From assembly GCF_026241895.1 (NCBI RefSeq), contig NZ_JAPJIV010000002.1:186001-250000 (forward strand): 64,000 nt of DNA, in the 5' to 3' direction. Positions within the stretch are counted from its first letter, which is position 1. The number at the start of each line of letters is the position of its first letter. Both the position numbers and the translations under genes were made by a program. Below, in pieces: positions 45,173 through 54,700 of this stretch. The notes under the pieces are model-generated. The model had not been told where the DNA came from and made no database searches. It worked only from the letters and a program-made list of their open reading frames with translations. This stretch comes from Pseudomonas sp. RIT-562. GTDB taxonomy: Bacteria > Pseudomonadota > Gammaproteobacteria > Pseudomonadales > Pseudomonadaceae.

Positions 45173-45262
45173 TGTGGGAGCGGGCTTGCTCGCGAATGCG
45201 GTGTGTCAGTCGACATCAACTTTGACTGATACGCCGCATTCGCGAGCAAGCCCGCTCCCACA
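45173..45262. repeat. Long near-perfect REPIN (GAGCGGGCTTGCTCGCGAAT type)
   Basis: Arms of about 29 bases (GAGCGGGCTTGCTCGCGAAT in the left arm) are perfectly inverted. The symmetry extends another 10 bases inward with two G-U-compatible changes. It lies between convergent genes and can form a hairpin of nearly 40 pairs. Confidence 0.9.
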
Positions 45263-45291
45263 GTGGTTTTGGGTGATCCGTAAGATAAGCT

Positions 45292-45501
45292 TTACAACCC
45301 AACAACATCCTCAGCCTGCAACCCCTTCTCCCCCGTCACCACCGCATATTCAACCTGCTGACCTTCAGCCAGCGAGCGATGCCCCTCGCCACGGATCGCG
45401 CGGTAGTGCACGAACACGTCCACCCCGTCCTCGCGTTGAATGAAGCCATAACCCTTGGCGTCGTTGAACCATTTCACATTGCCGGTCTCGCGCGTTGCCA
45501 T
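45292..45501 (-). CDS. Cold-shock domain protein (CspA family)
   Basis: This is a 69-residue single cold-shock domain that binds single-stranded nucleic acid. The RNP1 motif is in [12 protein letters not shown] and the RNP2 motif is DVFVHYRAI (tyrosine where most have phenylalanine). It is divergent from plsB. The domain alone does not tell which paralogue it is or whether it is cold-induced. Confidence 0.96.
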   Translation of the reverse strand: MATRETGNVKWFNDAKGYGFIQREDGVDVFVHYRAIRGEGHRSLAEGQQVEYAVVTGEKGLQAEDVVGL

Positions 45502-45665
45502 GAATCGTACCTCTTCTTTTTATTGTTGAGGGGCGAGTATATGACAGCCCGGAAAACTCTCAACTCAACTTTACTTACCCGCTTTTTTGCCGATTTTCGA
45601 TGAATCCGGCACACTATCGGCCGCCCGAGCAAACGCTCGGTCTCACTCACTCACGCAGAAGCCGT

Positions 45666-48158
45666 ATGACCCGCTCCCCGTTTCGCCGTCTAGTGTTTGG
45701 CACCCTGCGTCGACTGCTGTATCTCTGGGTACGCTCGGAGACGATCAACCAGTCGTCGTTCACTCTCAACCTCGACCGCAGTCGGCCGGTGTTCTACGTC
45801 CTGCAAAATCCATCGCTGACCGACCTGGCCGTGGTCGATACCGAATGCACCAAGGCTGGCCTGCCACGCCCGGTCCTGCCGGTATCGGTGGGTAACCTGT
45901 TGGAGCCGGCGGCGTTTTTCTACCTGACGCCCGACCCCGACTGGCTCGGCCGCCAGGACAAGCGTGGCGCACCGCCGACGCTGACCCGCCTGGTCAGCGC
46001 GCTGAGCCAGAATGCCGCCGAAGACGCGCAGATCATCCCGGTCAGCGTGTTCTGGGGGCAGTCGCCGGACAGCGAATCGAGCCCGTGGAAACTGCTGTTC
46101 GCCGACAGCTGGGCGGTCACCGGGCGCCTGCGCCGGCTACTCAGCATCGTCGTGCTGGGGCGCAAGACCCGCGTGCAGTTTTCCGCACCGATCCACCTGC
46201 GTGAGCTGATCGACCATAACAAGGGCCATGAACGCACCGTGCGCATGGCGCAGCGCATCCTGCGGGTGCACTTTCGCAACCTGAAAGCCGCAGTGATCGG
46301 TCCGGACATTTCCCACCGGCGCAATCTGGTCAAGGGTCTGCTCAACCAGCCACTGGTCAAGCAGGCGATCCTCGACGAAGCCGAGCGCGAAAACATCTCC
46401 CCGGAAAAAGCCAAGGCCCAGGCCCTGCGCTACGGCAACGAGATCGCCTCGGACTACACCTACACCGCGATCCGCTTCCTGGAAGTGGTACTGAGCTGGT
46501 TCTGGAACAAGATCTACGACGGGATCAAGGTCAACCACATCGAAGGCGTGCAGAAGGTCGCCCAAGGTCACGAAGTCATCTACGTGCCGTGCCATCGCAG
46601 CCATATTGACTACCTGCTGCTGTCCTACCTGCTGTTTCGCAACGGCCTGACTCCGCCGCACATCGCCGCCGGGATCAACCTCAACATGCCGGTGATCGGC
46701 AGCCTGCTGCGCCGCGGCGGGGCGTTTTTCATGCGCCGCACGTTCAAGGGCAACCCGCTCTACACCTCGGTGTTCAACGAATATCTGCACACCCTGTTCA
46801 CCAAAGGTTTCCCGGTCGAATATTTCGTCGAGGGTGGCCGTTCACGCACCGGGCGCATGCTGCAACCGAAAACCGGGATGCTGGCCATCACCTTGCGCAG
46901 CTTCCTGCGCTCCTCGCGCATGCCCATCGTTTTCGTCCCGGTGTACATCGGTTACGAGCGAGTGCTGGAAGGCCGCACCTACCTCGGCGAGCTGCGCGGC
47001 GCCACCAAGAAGAAGGAGTCGATCTTCGACATCTTCAAGGTCATCGGCGCCCTCAAGCAACGCTTCGGCCAGGTGGCCGTCAACTTCGGCGAACCGATCA
47101 AGCTGGCGGAGTTCCTCGACAGCGAGCAGCCAGACTGGCGCCAGCAGGAGCTCGGCCCGCAGTACAAGCCAGCGTGGCTCAACGAAACCACCAACCGCCT
47201 TGGAGAGAAGGTCGCGCAACACCTGAACGAAGCGGCGGCCATCAACCCGGTCAACCTGGTAGCGCTCGCGCTGCTCTCCACCAGCCGCCTGGCCCTGGAT
47301 GATCGTGCCATGGCGCGAGTACTCGACCTGTATCTGGCGCTGCTGCGCAAAGTGCCGTACTCGCCGCATACCACCTTGCCGGAAGGCGATGGCCGAGCGC
47401 TGATCGAGCATGTGAAGGATATGGACCTGCTCTCCGAGCAGAGCGATGCCCTGGGCAAAATCCTGTATCTGGATGAGCAGAACGCCGTCCTGATGACCTA
47501 CTACCGCAACAACGTGCTGCACATTTTCGCATTGCCCGCGCTCTTGGCCAGTTTCTTCCAGAGCGCATCGCGCATGAGCCGGGAGCAGATCCTGCGTTAT
47601 ACCCGTGCGTTGTATCCGTACCTGCAGTCGGAGCTGTTCATCCGCTGGTCCCTGGACGACCTTGATGCGGTGGTCGATCAATGGCTCGAAGCGTTCGTCG
47701 AACAGGGCCTGTTGCGATTCGAAAACAATGTCTACCTGCGCCCGGCACCCAGCTCGCGGCACTTCGTGTTGCTGACCCTGTTGTCCAAAAGCATTGCGCA
47801 GACCCTGCAGCGTTTCTACATGACCGTGTCCCTGCTACTAAACAGCGGCCAACACAGCATCAGCGCCGAAGAACTGGAAGACCTGTGCACCGTCATGGCC
47901 CAGCGCCTGTCTATCCTGCACGGCCTGAACGCGCCGGAGTTCTTCGACAAGAGCCTGTTCCGACATTTCATCCAGACCATGCTGGACCTTGACGTGTTGC
48001 GCCGCGACGAAGCCGGCAAGCTCAGTTATCACGAGCTGCTCGGTGAGCTGGCCGAAGGTGCAGCGAAGCGGGTGTTGCCGGCGGAAATTCGCCTGTCGAT
48101 CCGTCAAGTCGCCTTGCATCGCAGTGAAGATGCGGCGGAGTTGGTAACGCCGGTCTGA
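45666..48158 (+). CDS. plsB: Glycerol-3-phosphate 1-O-acyltransferase
   Basis: PlsB adds the first acyl chain to glycerol 3-phosphate at the inner membrane. From [10 protein letters not shown] the protein has 830 residues, the normal length. The acyltransferase motif [12 protein letters not shown] (HX4D) and the substrate motif [13 protein letters not shown] are intact. An alternative upstream start would add 22 residues. It faces away from the cold-shock gene across about 160 bases. Confidence 0.97.
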   Translation: MTRSPFRRLVFGTLRRLLYLWVRSETINQSSFTLNLDRSRPVFYVLQNPSLTDLAVVDTECTKAGLPRPVLPVSVGNLLEPAAFFYLTPDPDWLGRQDKRGAPPTLTRLVSALSQNAAEDAQIIPVSVFWGQSPDSESSPWKLLFADSWAVTGRLRRLLSIVVLGRKTRVQFSAPIHLRELIDHNKGHERTVRMAQRILRVHFRNLKAAVIGPDISHRRNLVKGLLNQPLVKQAILDEAERENISPEKAKAQALRYGNEIASDYTYTAIRFLEVVLSWFWNKIYDGIKVNHIEGVQKVAQGHEVIYVPCHRSHIDYLLLSYLLFRNGLTPPHIAAGINLNMPVIGSLLRRGGAFFMRRTFKGNPLYTSVFNEYLHTLFTKGFPVEYFVEGGRSRTGRMLQPKTGMLAITLRSFLRSSRMPIVFVPVYIGYERVLEGRTYLGELRGATKKKESIFDIFKVIGALKQRFGQVAVNFGEPIKLAEFLDSEQPDWRQQELGPQYKPAWLNETTNRLGEKVAQHLNEAAAINPVNLVALALLSTSRLALDDRAMARVLDLYLALLRKVPYSPHTTLPEGDGRALIEHVKDMDLLSEQSDALGKILYLDEQNAVLMTYYRNNVLHIFALPALLASFFQSASRMSREQILRYTRALYPYLQSELFIRWSLDDLDAVVDQWLEAFVEQGLLRFENNVYLRPAPSSRHFVLLTLLSKSIAQTLQRFYMTVSLLLNSGQHSISAEELEDLCTVMAQRLSILHGLNAPEFFDKSLFRHFIQTMLDLDVLRRDEAGKLSYHELLGELAEGAAKRVLPAEIRLSIRQVALHRSEDAAELVTPV

Positions 48159-48236
48159 CGCTATTAATGTTTGGCAGGAACAAGGACGTTTCTGCCGTAC
48201 CCAGCAAACTATTCGCCTCGGATCGAAGGAATTACC

Positions 48237-48245
48237 CTACATAGA
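48237..48245 (+). promoter_or_regulatory. CTACATAGA element upstream of the first YbaY-like gene
   Basis: The same 9 bases recur at 48690-48698 upstream of the second paralogue, where they form half of a palindrome. A shared operator is possible. Confidence 0.3.
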
Positions 48246-48311
48246 AATGACGAAACTCTCTTTATGGTGAGTACTCGTCAACTCCGACGAGTCATTGATA
48301 TGGAAATCAGC

Positions 48312-48653
48312 ATGAATAACAAAACCGTCAAAACAATCAGTGGCCGCGTGCATTACCTCGCAAGGATGGGTCTGCCACCTGACTCGATACTGGAGGTCAG
48401 CCTGCTGGATGTTTCCCTGGCAGATGCACCTGCCAAGGTTCTGGACGTACAAGTGACACCCAATGCTCGCGACGCCGGGTTGCACTTCAACCTGACGTAC
48501 GACCTTGCGGATGTCTTCAGCAATCACACGTACGCAATCAGTGCGCGCATTACCCACAATGACCACTTGATCTTCTACACCACCACGCAACATCAAGTGG
48601 TCCTGGGCGTCGATCACTTGCAAGGGCAAGAAGTGCTGGTCGACCCCGTCTGA
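48312..48653 (+). CDS. YbaY/YscW-domain protein without signal peptide
   Basis: The 113-residue protein is almost entirely a YbaY/YscW-type beta domain: SGRVHYLARMGLPPDSILEV, then DVSLADAPAKVLD, and SARITHNDHLIFYTTTQ. The next gene encodes a clear paralogue with a lipoprotein signal, while this one has none from any plausible start (48312, 48300 or 48264). The 48312 ATG has GGAA at a good distance. Function unknown. The known members are lipoproteins or pilotin-like, so a cytoplasmic version is odd. Confidence 0.72.
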   Translation: MNNKTVKTISGRVHYLARMGLPPDSILEVSLLDVSLADAPAKVLDVQVTPNARDAGLHFNLTYDLADVFSNHTYAISARITHNDHLIFYTTTQHQVVLGVDHLQGQEVLVDPV

Positions 48654-48691
48654 GAATCACCAACTGAGTACCCGGCGCGTTTCCTGAAACT

Positions 48692-48705
48692 ACATAGATC
48701 TATGT
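48692..48705. promoter_or_regulatory. Perfect 14-base palindrome upstream of the YbaY lipoprotein gene
   Basis: ACATAGATCTATGT is a perfect inverted repeat about 80 bases before the start codon, in promoter position. It contains the CTACATAGA element shared with the upstream paralogue. Confidence 0.4.
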
Positions 48706-48786
48706 TTGCATGGGATCTCGCCCGCAAAATCCGGTAGATTGCAGTTGGCGCCGAGCTTTCACCGGCGTCAACTTCAAGGATTAGTC

Positions 48787-49185
48787 ATGAAAAAACTCGC
48801 ATTCCTGGGACTGGCAGTATTGCTCAGTGCCTGTCAAACCCCGAAACCTCACGCCACCACCAGCCTCGACGGCGAAGTCTTTTATCTGCAGCGCATCGCA
48901 CTGCCGCCAACCGCCACCCTGAGCGTCAGCTTGCAGGACGTATCCCTGGCCGACGCGCCAGCAGTAGTCCTCGACGAGCACAAAGGCCCGGTGAAAGGCC
49001 AGGTGCCGCTGCCGTTTCACCTGAGCTACGATCCGGCGCAGGTCAAACCCGGCCATCGTTATTCGGTCAGCGCGCGCATTGAAGATAATGGCCAGCTGCT
49101 GTTCATCACCACCGAAAATCACGCCGTGCAACTGGATGGCAGCGACCCGCAGCCGTTGAAAATCCGCGTCGACGCCGCCCGCTGA
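48787..49185 (+). CDS. YbaY-family lipoprotein
   Basis: The 132-residue protein has a lipoprotein signal, with lipobox LLSAC and Cys17 as the lipidation site. A YbaY/YscW domain follows: LDGEVFYLQRIALPPTATLSV, DVSLADAPAVVLDE and SARIEDNGQLLFITTE. The residue after the cysteine is glutamine, which favours the outer membrane. A good AAGGA ribosome-binding site precedes the ATG. It is a close paralogue of the preceding gene. Function in Pseudomonas is not established. Confidence 0.85.
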   Translation: MKKLAFLGLAVLLSACQTPKPHATTSLDGEVFYLQRIALPPTATLSVSLQDVSLADAPAVVLDEHKGPVKGQVPLPFHLSYDPAQVKPGHRYSVSARIEDNGQLLFITTENHAVQLDGSDPQPLKIRVDAAR

Positions 49186-49212
49186 CACTCTTTGCTCTAC
49201 AAGGAAGCCGCC

Positions 49213-49902
49213 ATGCTCCGCACCACCCTTCGCTTCACCGGCCTCTGCGCAGGATTGCTGATCAGCGCCAACGCCCTGGCGTTGTCGCTGAACGACCTGT
49301 CACAAAAAGACGCTACCGGTGGCCTCAAGGACGCCCTGACCCAGGGTGCTCAGCTCGCCGTCAAACAACTCGGCACTCCGGGTGGCTTCAGCAACAATCC
49401 GGAAGTGAAAATCGAGCTGCCGGGCAAACTGGGCAAAGTCGCCAGCAAAATGAAACAGTTCGGCATGGGAGCCCAGGTCGATCAACTGGAGACCAGCATG
49501 AACAAGGCTGCGGAAGCTGCCGTGGTCCAGGCCCAGCCGATCCTTGTGGATGCGGTGAAGAAGATGACAGTCGACGATGCCAAGGGCATTCTCAGCGGCG
49601 GTGATGAATCGGCCACGCAGTACCTGAGCAAAACCAGCCGCGAACAGATCCGTGTGAAATTCCTGCCCATCGTCAAGCAAGCCACCGACCAGGTTGGCCT
49701 GGCCAAGCAATACAACTCCTTCGCCGGCCAGGCGGCCACGCTGGGTGTATTGGATGCCAAGAACGCCAACATCGAAGGTTACGTGACCGAACAGGCACTG
49801 AACGGTCTGTTCGAGATGATCGGCAAGCAGGAACAAACCATCCGTAATAATCCGGCAGCTGCGGCGACCAGCCTGGCCAAGAAGGTGTTCGGCACCCTGT
49901 AA
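49213..49902 (+). CDS. DUF4197 domain-containing periplasmic protein
   Basis: The 229-residue protein has a signal peptide (LLISANALA, cleavage before LSLNDL). The DUF4197 helical domain fills the rest, with GLKDALTQGAQLAVKQLG near the start and GLFEMIGKQEQTIRNNPAA near the end. The function of the domain is unknown. An AAGGAAG ribosome-binding site supports the start 27 bases after the lipoprotein gene, so the two probably share a transcript. Confidence 0.87.
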   Translation: MLRTTLRFTGLCAGLLISANALALSLNDLSQKDATGGLKDALTQGAQLAVKQLGTPGGFSNNPEVKIELPGKLGKVASKMKQFGMGAQVDQLETSMNKAAEAAVVQAQPILVDAVKKMTVDDAKGILSGGDESATQYLSKTSREQIRVKFLPIVKQATDQVGLAKQYNSFAGQAATLGVLDAKNANIEGYVTEQALNGLFEMIGKQEQTIRNNPAAAATSLAKKVFGTL

Positions 49903-50000
49903 CTTTTCCTACATCAATCTCAAAACTGTCCGATATTGAGATAGCGGCTTCCAGATGCTGTACTCGCGTCTCAAATTTATGAGTTTTTGAGACTGCAGCG

Positions 50001-50455
50001 ATGAAAAAGCCACCCGCGCTGAGCGGTCGAACCGATCCGGTATTCGATCTCTTGGCGCGTTCTCCCCACAAAAATCGCCTCGCAGATTACCTGACGCTGC
50101 TCAAGCCCCTCGACGGCCAAGGTCGGTATCTGCCTTTCGAGGAGCTACGCTACCGCTGGGCGCCAGGGCTGGACGCTCACTCCAGGCCGGAGTGGAAGGC
50201 ATTGACGACGCGCAGTATTCGCCCGGTACTCTGAGGAGCAATGACGAAGTGGTAGTTCAGGATGGCGAGGGCAATGTCGTCCACACCCCGCCCCCTGCGG
50301 CCGGGCTGGCTTCACGCCTGCAGATGTTGTGCAAATGCATTGAACGGGCTGGTTGCTCTGAACCTGTTCGAGAAAAGAAAGATCGGGCGCGAATGGGTGT
50401 TCTTTCTACGCGCCCAGAATATTGCCCGATAGGACTCAGGCAGGATCCTTCCTGA
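50001..50455 (+). pseudogene. Decayed fic gene (Fic-family AMP transferase remnant)
   Basis: Three fragments in different frames read like pieces of one Fic-family protein with a C-terminal winged helix. At 50001-50190 an N-terminal piece starts MKKPPALSGRTDPVFDLLA and includes GRYLPFEELRYRW. In another frame from about 50192 there is PGTLRSNDEVVVQDGEGNVV followed by HTPPPAAGLASRLQMLC, which resembles the part just before the Fic core. In a third frame near 50349 there is ALNLFEKRKIGREWVFF, like a winged-helix end. The HPFxxGNGR catalytic core is absent. The first fragment could also be read as a 77-residue protein, but the pattern suggests decay. It converges on and overlaps the end of the efflux permease gene. 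Confidence 0.5.
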
Positions 50456-53400
50456 TACGAAACCACGCCGCATACAAAGCCGGCAGGAACAATAGCGTCA
50501 ACGCTGTTGCCACGATCAGGCCGCCCATGATGGCAACCGCCATCGGCCCGAAGAATACGCTGCGTGACAGCGGGATCATCGCCAGCACTGCCGCCAGCGC
50601 CGTCAGCACGATCGGCCGGAAGCGCCGCACGGTCGCTTCGATGATCGCTTGCCATGGCGTCAGCCCGCTGGCGATATCCTGTTCGATCTGGTCCACCAGG
50701 ATCACCGAGTTGCGCATGATCATCCCTGACAGGGCAATGGTTCCGAGCATCGCGACGAAACCGAACGGTTGACGGAATATCAGCAGGAACAGCGTCACGC
50801 CGATCAGCCCCAGGGGCGCGGTCAGGAATACCATGACCGTGCGCGAGAAGCTGCGCAGTTGCAGCATCAGCAGGGTCAGCACAACCACGATAAACAGTGG
50901 TACGCCGGCCTTCACCGAGTTCTGACCGCGGGCCGAATCTTCGACAGTGCCACCGACATCCAGCAGGTAGCCGTCCGGCAGTTCGGCGCGAATCGGGTCG
51001 AGGGTCGGCATGATCTGCGCCACCAGGGTCGCCGGTTGCTCCTTGCCGTAGATATCGGCCCGAACCGTGACGTTCGGCAGGCGATTGCGATGCCAGATGA
51101 TGCCCTCTTCGAAGCCGTACTCCAGAGTGGCGATCTGCGACAGTGCCACGCTGCGCCCGTTATCGGTCGGCACCGCCAGGCTCGGCAGCAACGACAGCTC
51201 GGTGCGTTCGTGCAAGGTGCCGCGCAGCAGGATCTCGATCAACTCGTTGTCTTCGCGATACTGGCTGACGCTGGAACCGGTGAGCGAACTCTGGAGGAAT
51301 TTAGACAGATTCGCCGTGCTCACCCCAAGCGCCCGCGCCCGGTCCTGATCGATGTTCAGGTACACCACCTTGCTCGGCTCTTCCCAGTCCAGGTGCACGT
51401 TGACCACATGCGGATTTTCGCGAACTTTCGCCGCGACTTTGCGCGCCAGGGCACGCACTTCCTCGATATGTTCGCCGGTTACCCGGAACTGCACGGGATA
51501 CCCCACAGGAGGGCCGTTTTCCAGGCGTGTCACCCGCGAGCGCAGCGCCGGGAATTGTTCGTTGAGGGTCTCGATCAGCCAGGTGCGCAGGGGTTCGCGG
51601 TCCTCGATGGTCTTGGCCAGCACCACAAACTGGGCGAAGCTGGCGGCTGGCAACTGCTGGTCCAGGGGCAGGTAAAAGCGCGGCGAGCCGGTGCCCACGT
51701 AGGCCACATAATTATCGATACCGGCGTGATCCTTGAGCAGTGCTTCGAGGCGCTTGACCTCTTCGGCGGTGTTGCTCAGGGACGCGCCCTCGGCCAGCTT
51801 CAGGTCGACCATCAACTCCAGGCGACCGGACGCCGGGAAAAACTGCTGCGGCACGAAGCGGAACAGCGCAATCGAGGCAATGAACAACACCACGGTCAGC
51901 ACGATCACCGTCTTGCGCCAGCGCACGCACCACTCCACCAGGCGCCGCACGCGCTGGTAGAAAGGCGTGCCGTAAGGATCCGGCTGTCCGCTGCCGTGTT
52001 TGGCTGCGTGAATTTTCGCCAGATCCGGCAGGAGTTTTTCCCCCAGGTACGGCACGAAGACGACGGCAGCGACCCAGGACGCCAGCAACGCGATAGTCAC
52101 TACCTGGAAGATCGAGCGGGTGTACTCGCCAGTACCCGATTGCGCCGTGGCAATTGGCAGGAAGCCCGCAGCGGTGATCAGCGTGCCGGTGAGCATGGGG
52201 AACGCGGTGCTGGTCCAGGCATAGCTCGCCGCCTTAACCCGGTCGAAGCCCTGCTCCATTTTGATCGCCATCATTTCCACGGCGATGATTGCATCGTCCA
52301 CCAGCAAGCCCAGCGCCAGCACCAAAGCGCCGAGCGAGATCTTGTGCAAGCCGATGCCGAGGTAATACATGCAGGCGAATGTCATCGCCAGTACCAAGGG
52401 AATCGCCAGCGCCACGACCATGCCGGTGCGCACGCCAAGGGAAAAGAAGCTCACCAGCAACACGATCGCCAGGGCTTCCACCAGCACCTGGATGAATTCG
52501 CCGACCCCCGTTTTCACTGCCGCCGGCTGGTCCGAGACCTTGCGCAACTGCATGCCGGCCGGAAGGTTCTTCTGGATCCGATCAAACTCGATTTCCAGGG
52601 CCTTGCCCAGCACCAGGATGTCGCCGCCGTCCTTCATTGCAACGGCCAGGCCGATGGCATCCTGCGCCATGAACCGCATGCGTGGCGCGGGAGGATCGTT
52701 GAAGCCGCGACGCACGTTGGCCACATCGGAAATGCGGAATGTACGATCGCCCACCCGGATCGGAAAGTTCTTTATCTCGTCGACTGTCTGAAAATTCCCC
52801 GAGACCCGTAGCTGCAACCGCTCGCTGGTGGTTTCAAAGAATCCCGCCGTCGAGACCGCGTTCTGTTCCTGCAAGGCCTGCTGTACCGCGGCCAGGGGCA
52901 ACCCGAGTGTGGCGAGCTTGACGTTGGACAGCTCGACCCAGATCTTCTCGTCTTGCAGGCCAAGCAGCTCGACCTTGCCCACATCCTTGACGCGCTGCAG
53001 CTGGATCTGGATGCGATCGGCGTAATCCTTGAGTACCGCGTAGTCGAAGCCATCGCCGGTCAGGGCGTAGATATTGCCGAAGGTGGTGCCAAATTCATCG
53101 TTGAAGAACGGCCCCTGGATGCCTGGGGGCAGAGTGTGGCGAATGTCGCTGATCTTCTTGCGTACCTGATACCACAGCTCGGGAATCTGCACCGAGTGCA
53201 TGGAATCGCGGGCGATAAACGTGACCTGGGACTCACCCGGGCGGGAGAACGACACGATGCGTTCATACTCCCCGGTTTCCATCAGTTTCTTTTCAACGCG
53301 CTCGGTGACCTGCCGCGAGACTTCCTCGGCCGTGGCGCCCGGCCAGTTGGTGCGAATCACCATGGCCTTGAAAGTGAACGGCGGATCTTCGCTCTGCCCG

Positions 53401-53501
53401 AGCTTGGTGTAGGAAAGCGCTCCAACCACCGCCAGCAACAACATCAGGAACAGTACGATCTGGCGGTTACGCAACGCCCATTCGGAAAGATTGAAGCCCA
53501 T
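50436..53501 (-). CDS. mexK: RND efflux transporter permease, MexK-type
   Basis: This is a proton-driven inner-membrane drug exporter. The 1021-residue protein has the RND layout of 12 membrane helices and two large periplasmic loops. The helix-4 aspartate pair in LALGLLVDDAIIAVE is needed for proton relay. The N-terminus MGFNLSEWALRNRQ and the order plsB...mexK-mexJ-regulator match P. aeruginosa mexJK, which exports triclosan, tetracycline and erythromycin. The RND identity is certain; the mexK name rests on gene order and overall similarity. It starts 5 bases after the adaptor gene. No outer-membrane channel gene is nearby, so it would share one, as MexJK does. Confidence 0.88.
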   Translation of the reverse strand: MGFNLSEWALRNRQIVLFLMLLLAVVGALSYTKLGQSEDPPFTFKAMVIRTNWPGATAEEVSRQVTERVEKKLMETGEYERIVSFSRPGESQVTFIARDSMHSVQIPELWYQVRKKISDIRHTLPPGIQGPFFNDEFGTTFGNIYALTGDGFDYAVLKDYADRIQIQLQRVKDVGKVELLGLQDEKIWVELSNVKLATLGLPLAAVQQALQEQNAVSTAGFFETTSERLQLRVSGNFQTVDEIKNFPIRVGDRTFRISDVANVRRGFNDPPAPRMRFMAQDAIGLAVAMKDGGDILVLGKALEIEFDRIQKNLPAGMQLRKVSDQPAAVKTGVGEFIQVLVEALAIVLLVSFFSLGVRTGMVVALAIPLVLAMTFACMYYLGIGLHKISLGALVLALGLLVDDAIIAVEMMAIKMEQGFDRVKAASYAWTSTAFPMLTGTLITAAGFLPIATAQSGTGEYTRSIFQVVTIALLASWVAAVVFVPYLGEKLLPDLAKIHAAKHGSGQPDPYGTPFYQRVRRLVEWCVRWRKTVIVLTVVLFIASIALFRFVPQQFFPASGRLELMVDLKLAEGASLSNTAEEVKRLEALLKDHAGIDNYVAYVGTGSPRFYLPLDQQLPAASFAQFVVLAKTIEDREPLRTWLIETLNEQFPALRSRVTRLENGPPVGYPVQFRVTGEHIEEVRALARKVAAKVRENPHVVNVHLDWEEPSKVVYLNIDQDRARALGVSTANLSKFLQSSLTGSSVSQYREDNELIEILLRGTLHERTELSLLPSLAVPTDNGRSVALSQIATLEYGFEEGIIWHRNRLPNVTVRADIYGKEQPATLVAQIMPTLDPIRAELPDGYLLDVGGTVEDSARGQNSVKAGVPLFIVVVLTLLMLQLRSFSRTVMVFLTAPLGLIGVTLFLLIFRQPFGFVAMLGTIALSGMIMRNSVILVDQIEQDIASGLTPWQAIIEATVRRFRPIVLTALAAVLAMIPLSRSVFFGPMAVAIMGGLIVATALTLLFLPALYAAWFRIRKDPA

Positions 53502-53506
53502 CGGGT

Positions 53507-54607
53507 TTACTCCTTGTCCGCCAGATTGATCACGCGGTTGGAGCGGTCCACCGGACGCACCTGCTGCCCGTCATGCAACACATGCACACCGGCGGCGACT
53601 ACCCAATCACTGGCAGTCAGGCCTTCGAGCACCGGCACGCTCTTCTCGCCGAAGGCGCCGACCCGCACCGGGGCTTTTTTCAGGGTGTTGTTGGCGCCGA
53701 GTATCCAGACATAGGTAGCGCCGTTTTCTGCGGTCACTGCCGAGAGCGGCACCGACAGCGATACCACTTCAGCCGCCTGGATAAACACCCGGGCACTCTG
53801 GCCGAGCTCGGCGGGGACCTTACCGGCAGTGAAGGCAATACGCGCGGCGAAGGTGCGCGACTTCGGATCGGCCGCCGGCGACAGCTCGCGGATGCGCCCG
53901 GCGAAACGCTGGTCAGGTTGGGTCCAGAGCTCCACGGACACCGGCTGGCCCACTTTGAACCGGCCAACACTTTGCTCCGGCAGGCTGATCAATACTTCGC
54001 GCTCACCATCGGTGGCCAAGGTAAACACGGTTTGTCCGGCGGCGACCACCTGCCCGACTTCCACCGCACGCTTGGCCACCACGCCGTCCTGGGGAGCCCG
54101 CAATACTGCATAGCTGGCCTGGTTGGTCGACACGTTAAATTCGGCTCTGATTTGCTTGAGACGCGCTTCACCGGAGCGGAAGAGATTTTCGGCATTGTCG
54201 TACGCCGAACGGCTGACCATCTGACGGTCCATCAGGGTCTTGTAGCGATCACGCTCGGCTCGCACCAGGTTGAGATTGGCTTCAGCCGCCGCGACCTGGG
54301 CACGGGTGGCCTCCAGTTGCAGGCGTACGTCCTGAGGATCGAGTTCGGCCAGCGGCTGATCGGCCTTGACCCGTTGCCCCTCCTCGACCAGTCGTCGAAT
54401 GACCTTGCCGCCAATACGGAAACCCAGCTCCGGCTCGTAACGGGCCCGCACCTCCCCGGGATAACTGTCCATTGCCTGCGCCGAAGGCTCTGGCTGCACC
54501 ATCATGGCCGGTCGTACAGTGACCTTGGGCGCCTCCTCGTGACCACACGCGGACAATAAAAAAGCCAGACCGACTGGCAACGCGAGGGGCAAGGCATAGC
54601 GGAACAT
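53507..54607 (-). CDS. mexJ: RND efflux periplasmic adaptor lipoprotein, MexJ-type
   Basis: This membrane-fusion protein links the permease to an outer-membrane channel. The 366-residue precursor has a lipoprotein signal with lipobox LLSAC (Cys21) before GHEEAP. A lipoyl half-motif follows (GEVRARYEPELGFRIGGKV), then a helical hairpin (about 95-150), a second lipoyl half (VLRAPQDGVVAKRAVEVGQV) and beta-barrel domains. Length and position match MexJ. It is the first gene of the operon and diverges from the TetR gene across a 93-base control region. Confidence 0.88.
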   Translation of the reverse strand: MFRYALPLALPVGLAFLLSACGHEEAPKVTVRPAMMVQPEPSAQAMDSYPGEVRARYEPELGFRIGGKVIRRLVEEGQRVKADQPLAELDPQDVRLQLEATRAQVAAAEANLNLVRAERDRYKTLMDRQMVSRSAYDNAENLFRSGEARLKQIRAEFNVSTNQASYAVLRAPQDGVVAKRAVEVGQVVAAGQTVFTLATDGEREVLISLPEQSVGRFKVGQPVSVELWTQPDQRFAGRIRELSPAADPKSRTFAARIAFTAGKVPAELGQSARVFIQAAEVVSLSVPLSAVTAENGATYVWILGANNTLKKAPVRVGAFGEKSVPVLEGLTASDWVVAAGVHVLHDGQQVRPVDRSNRVINLADKE

Positions 54608-54644
54608 GGTGAAGGACCTTTCGCTAATGGTGCTTGGAATAATT

Positions 54645-54689
54645 ATACTGGCCAGTATGTTATTAATAGCAAACTCACCAGTCCAGTAT
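54645..54689. promoter_or_regulatory. Operator region between mexJ-like and tetR genes
   Basis: ATACTGGCCAGTAT at about 54645-54658 is a perfect 14-base palindrome. A half-site CCAGTAT recurs at about 54683-54689, just before the tetR start, with a related CCAGT close by. The placement between divergent genes is what a TetR repressor controlling both promoters would need. Confidence 0.65.
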
Positions 54690-54700
54690 TAAAGCGAAGA

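Noticed and set aside
50192..50455. An 87-residue frame as an independent gene
   Set aside because: It starts at a GTG inside the preceding fragment, has no ribosome-binding site, and its useful part resembles an internal piece of a Fic protein, so it was treated as part of a pseudogene.
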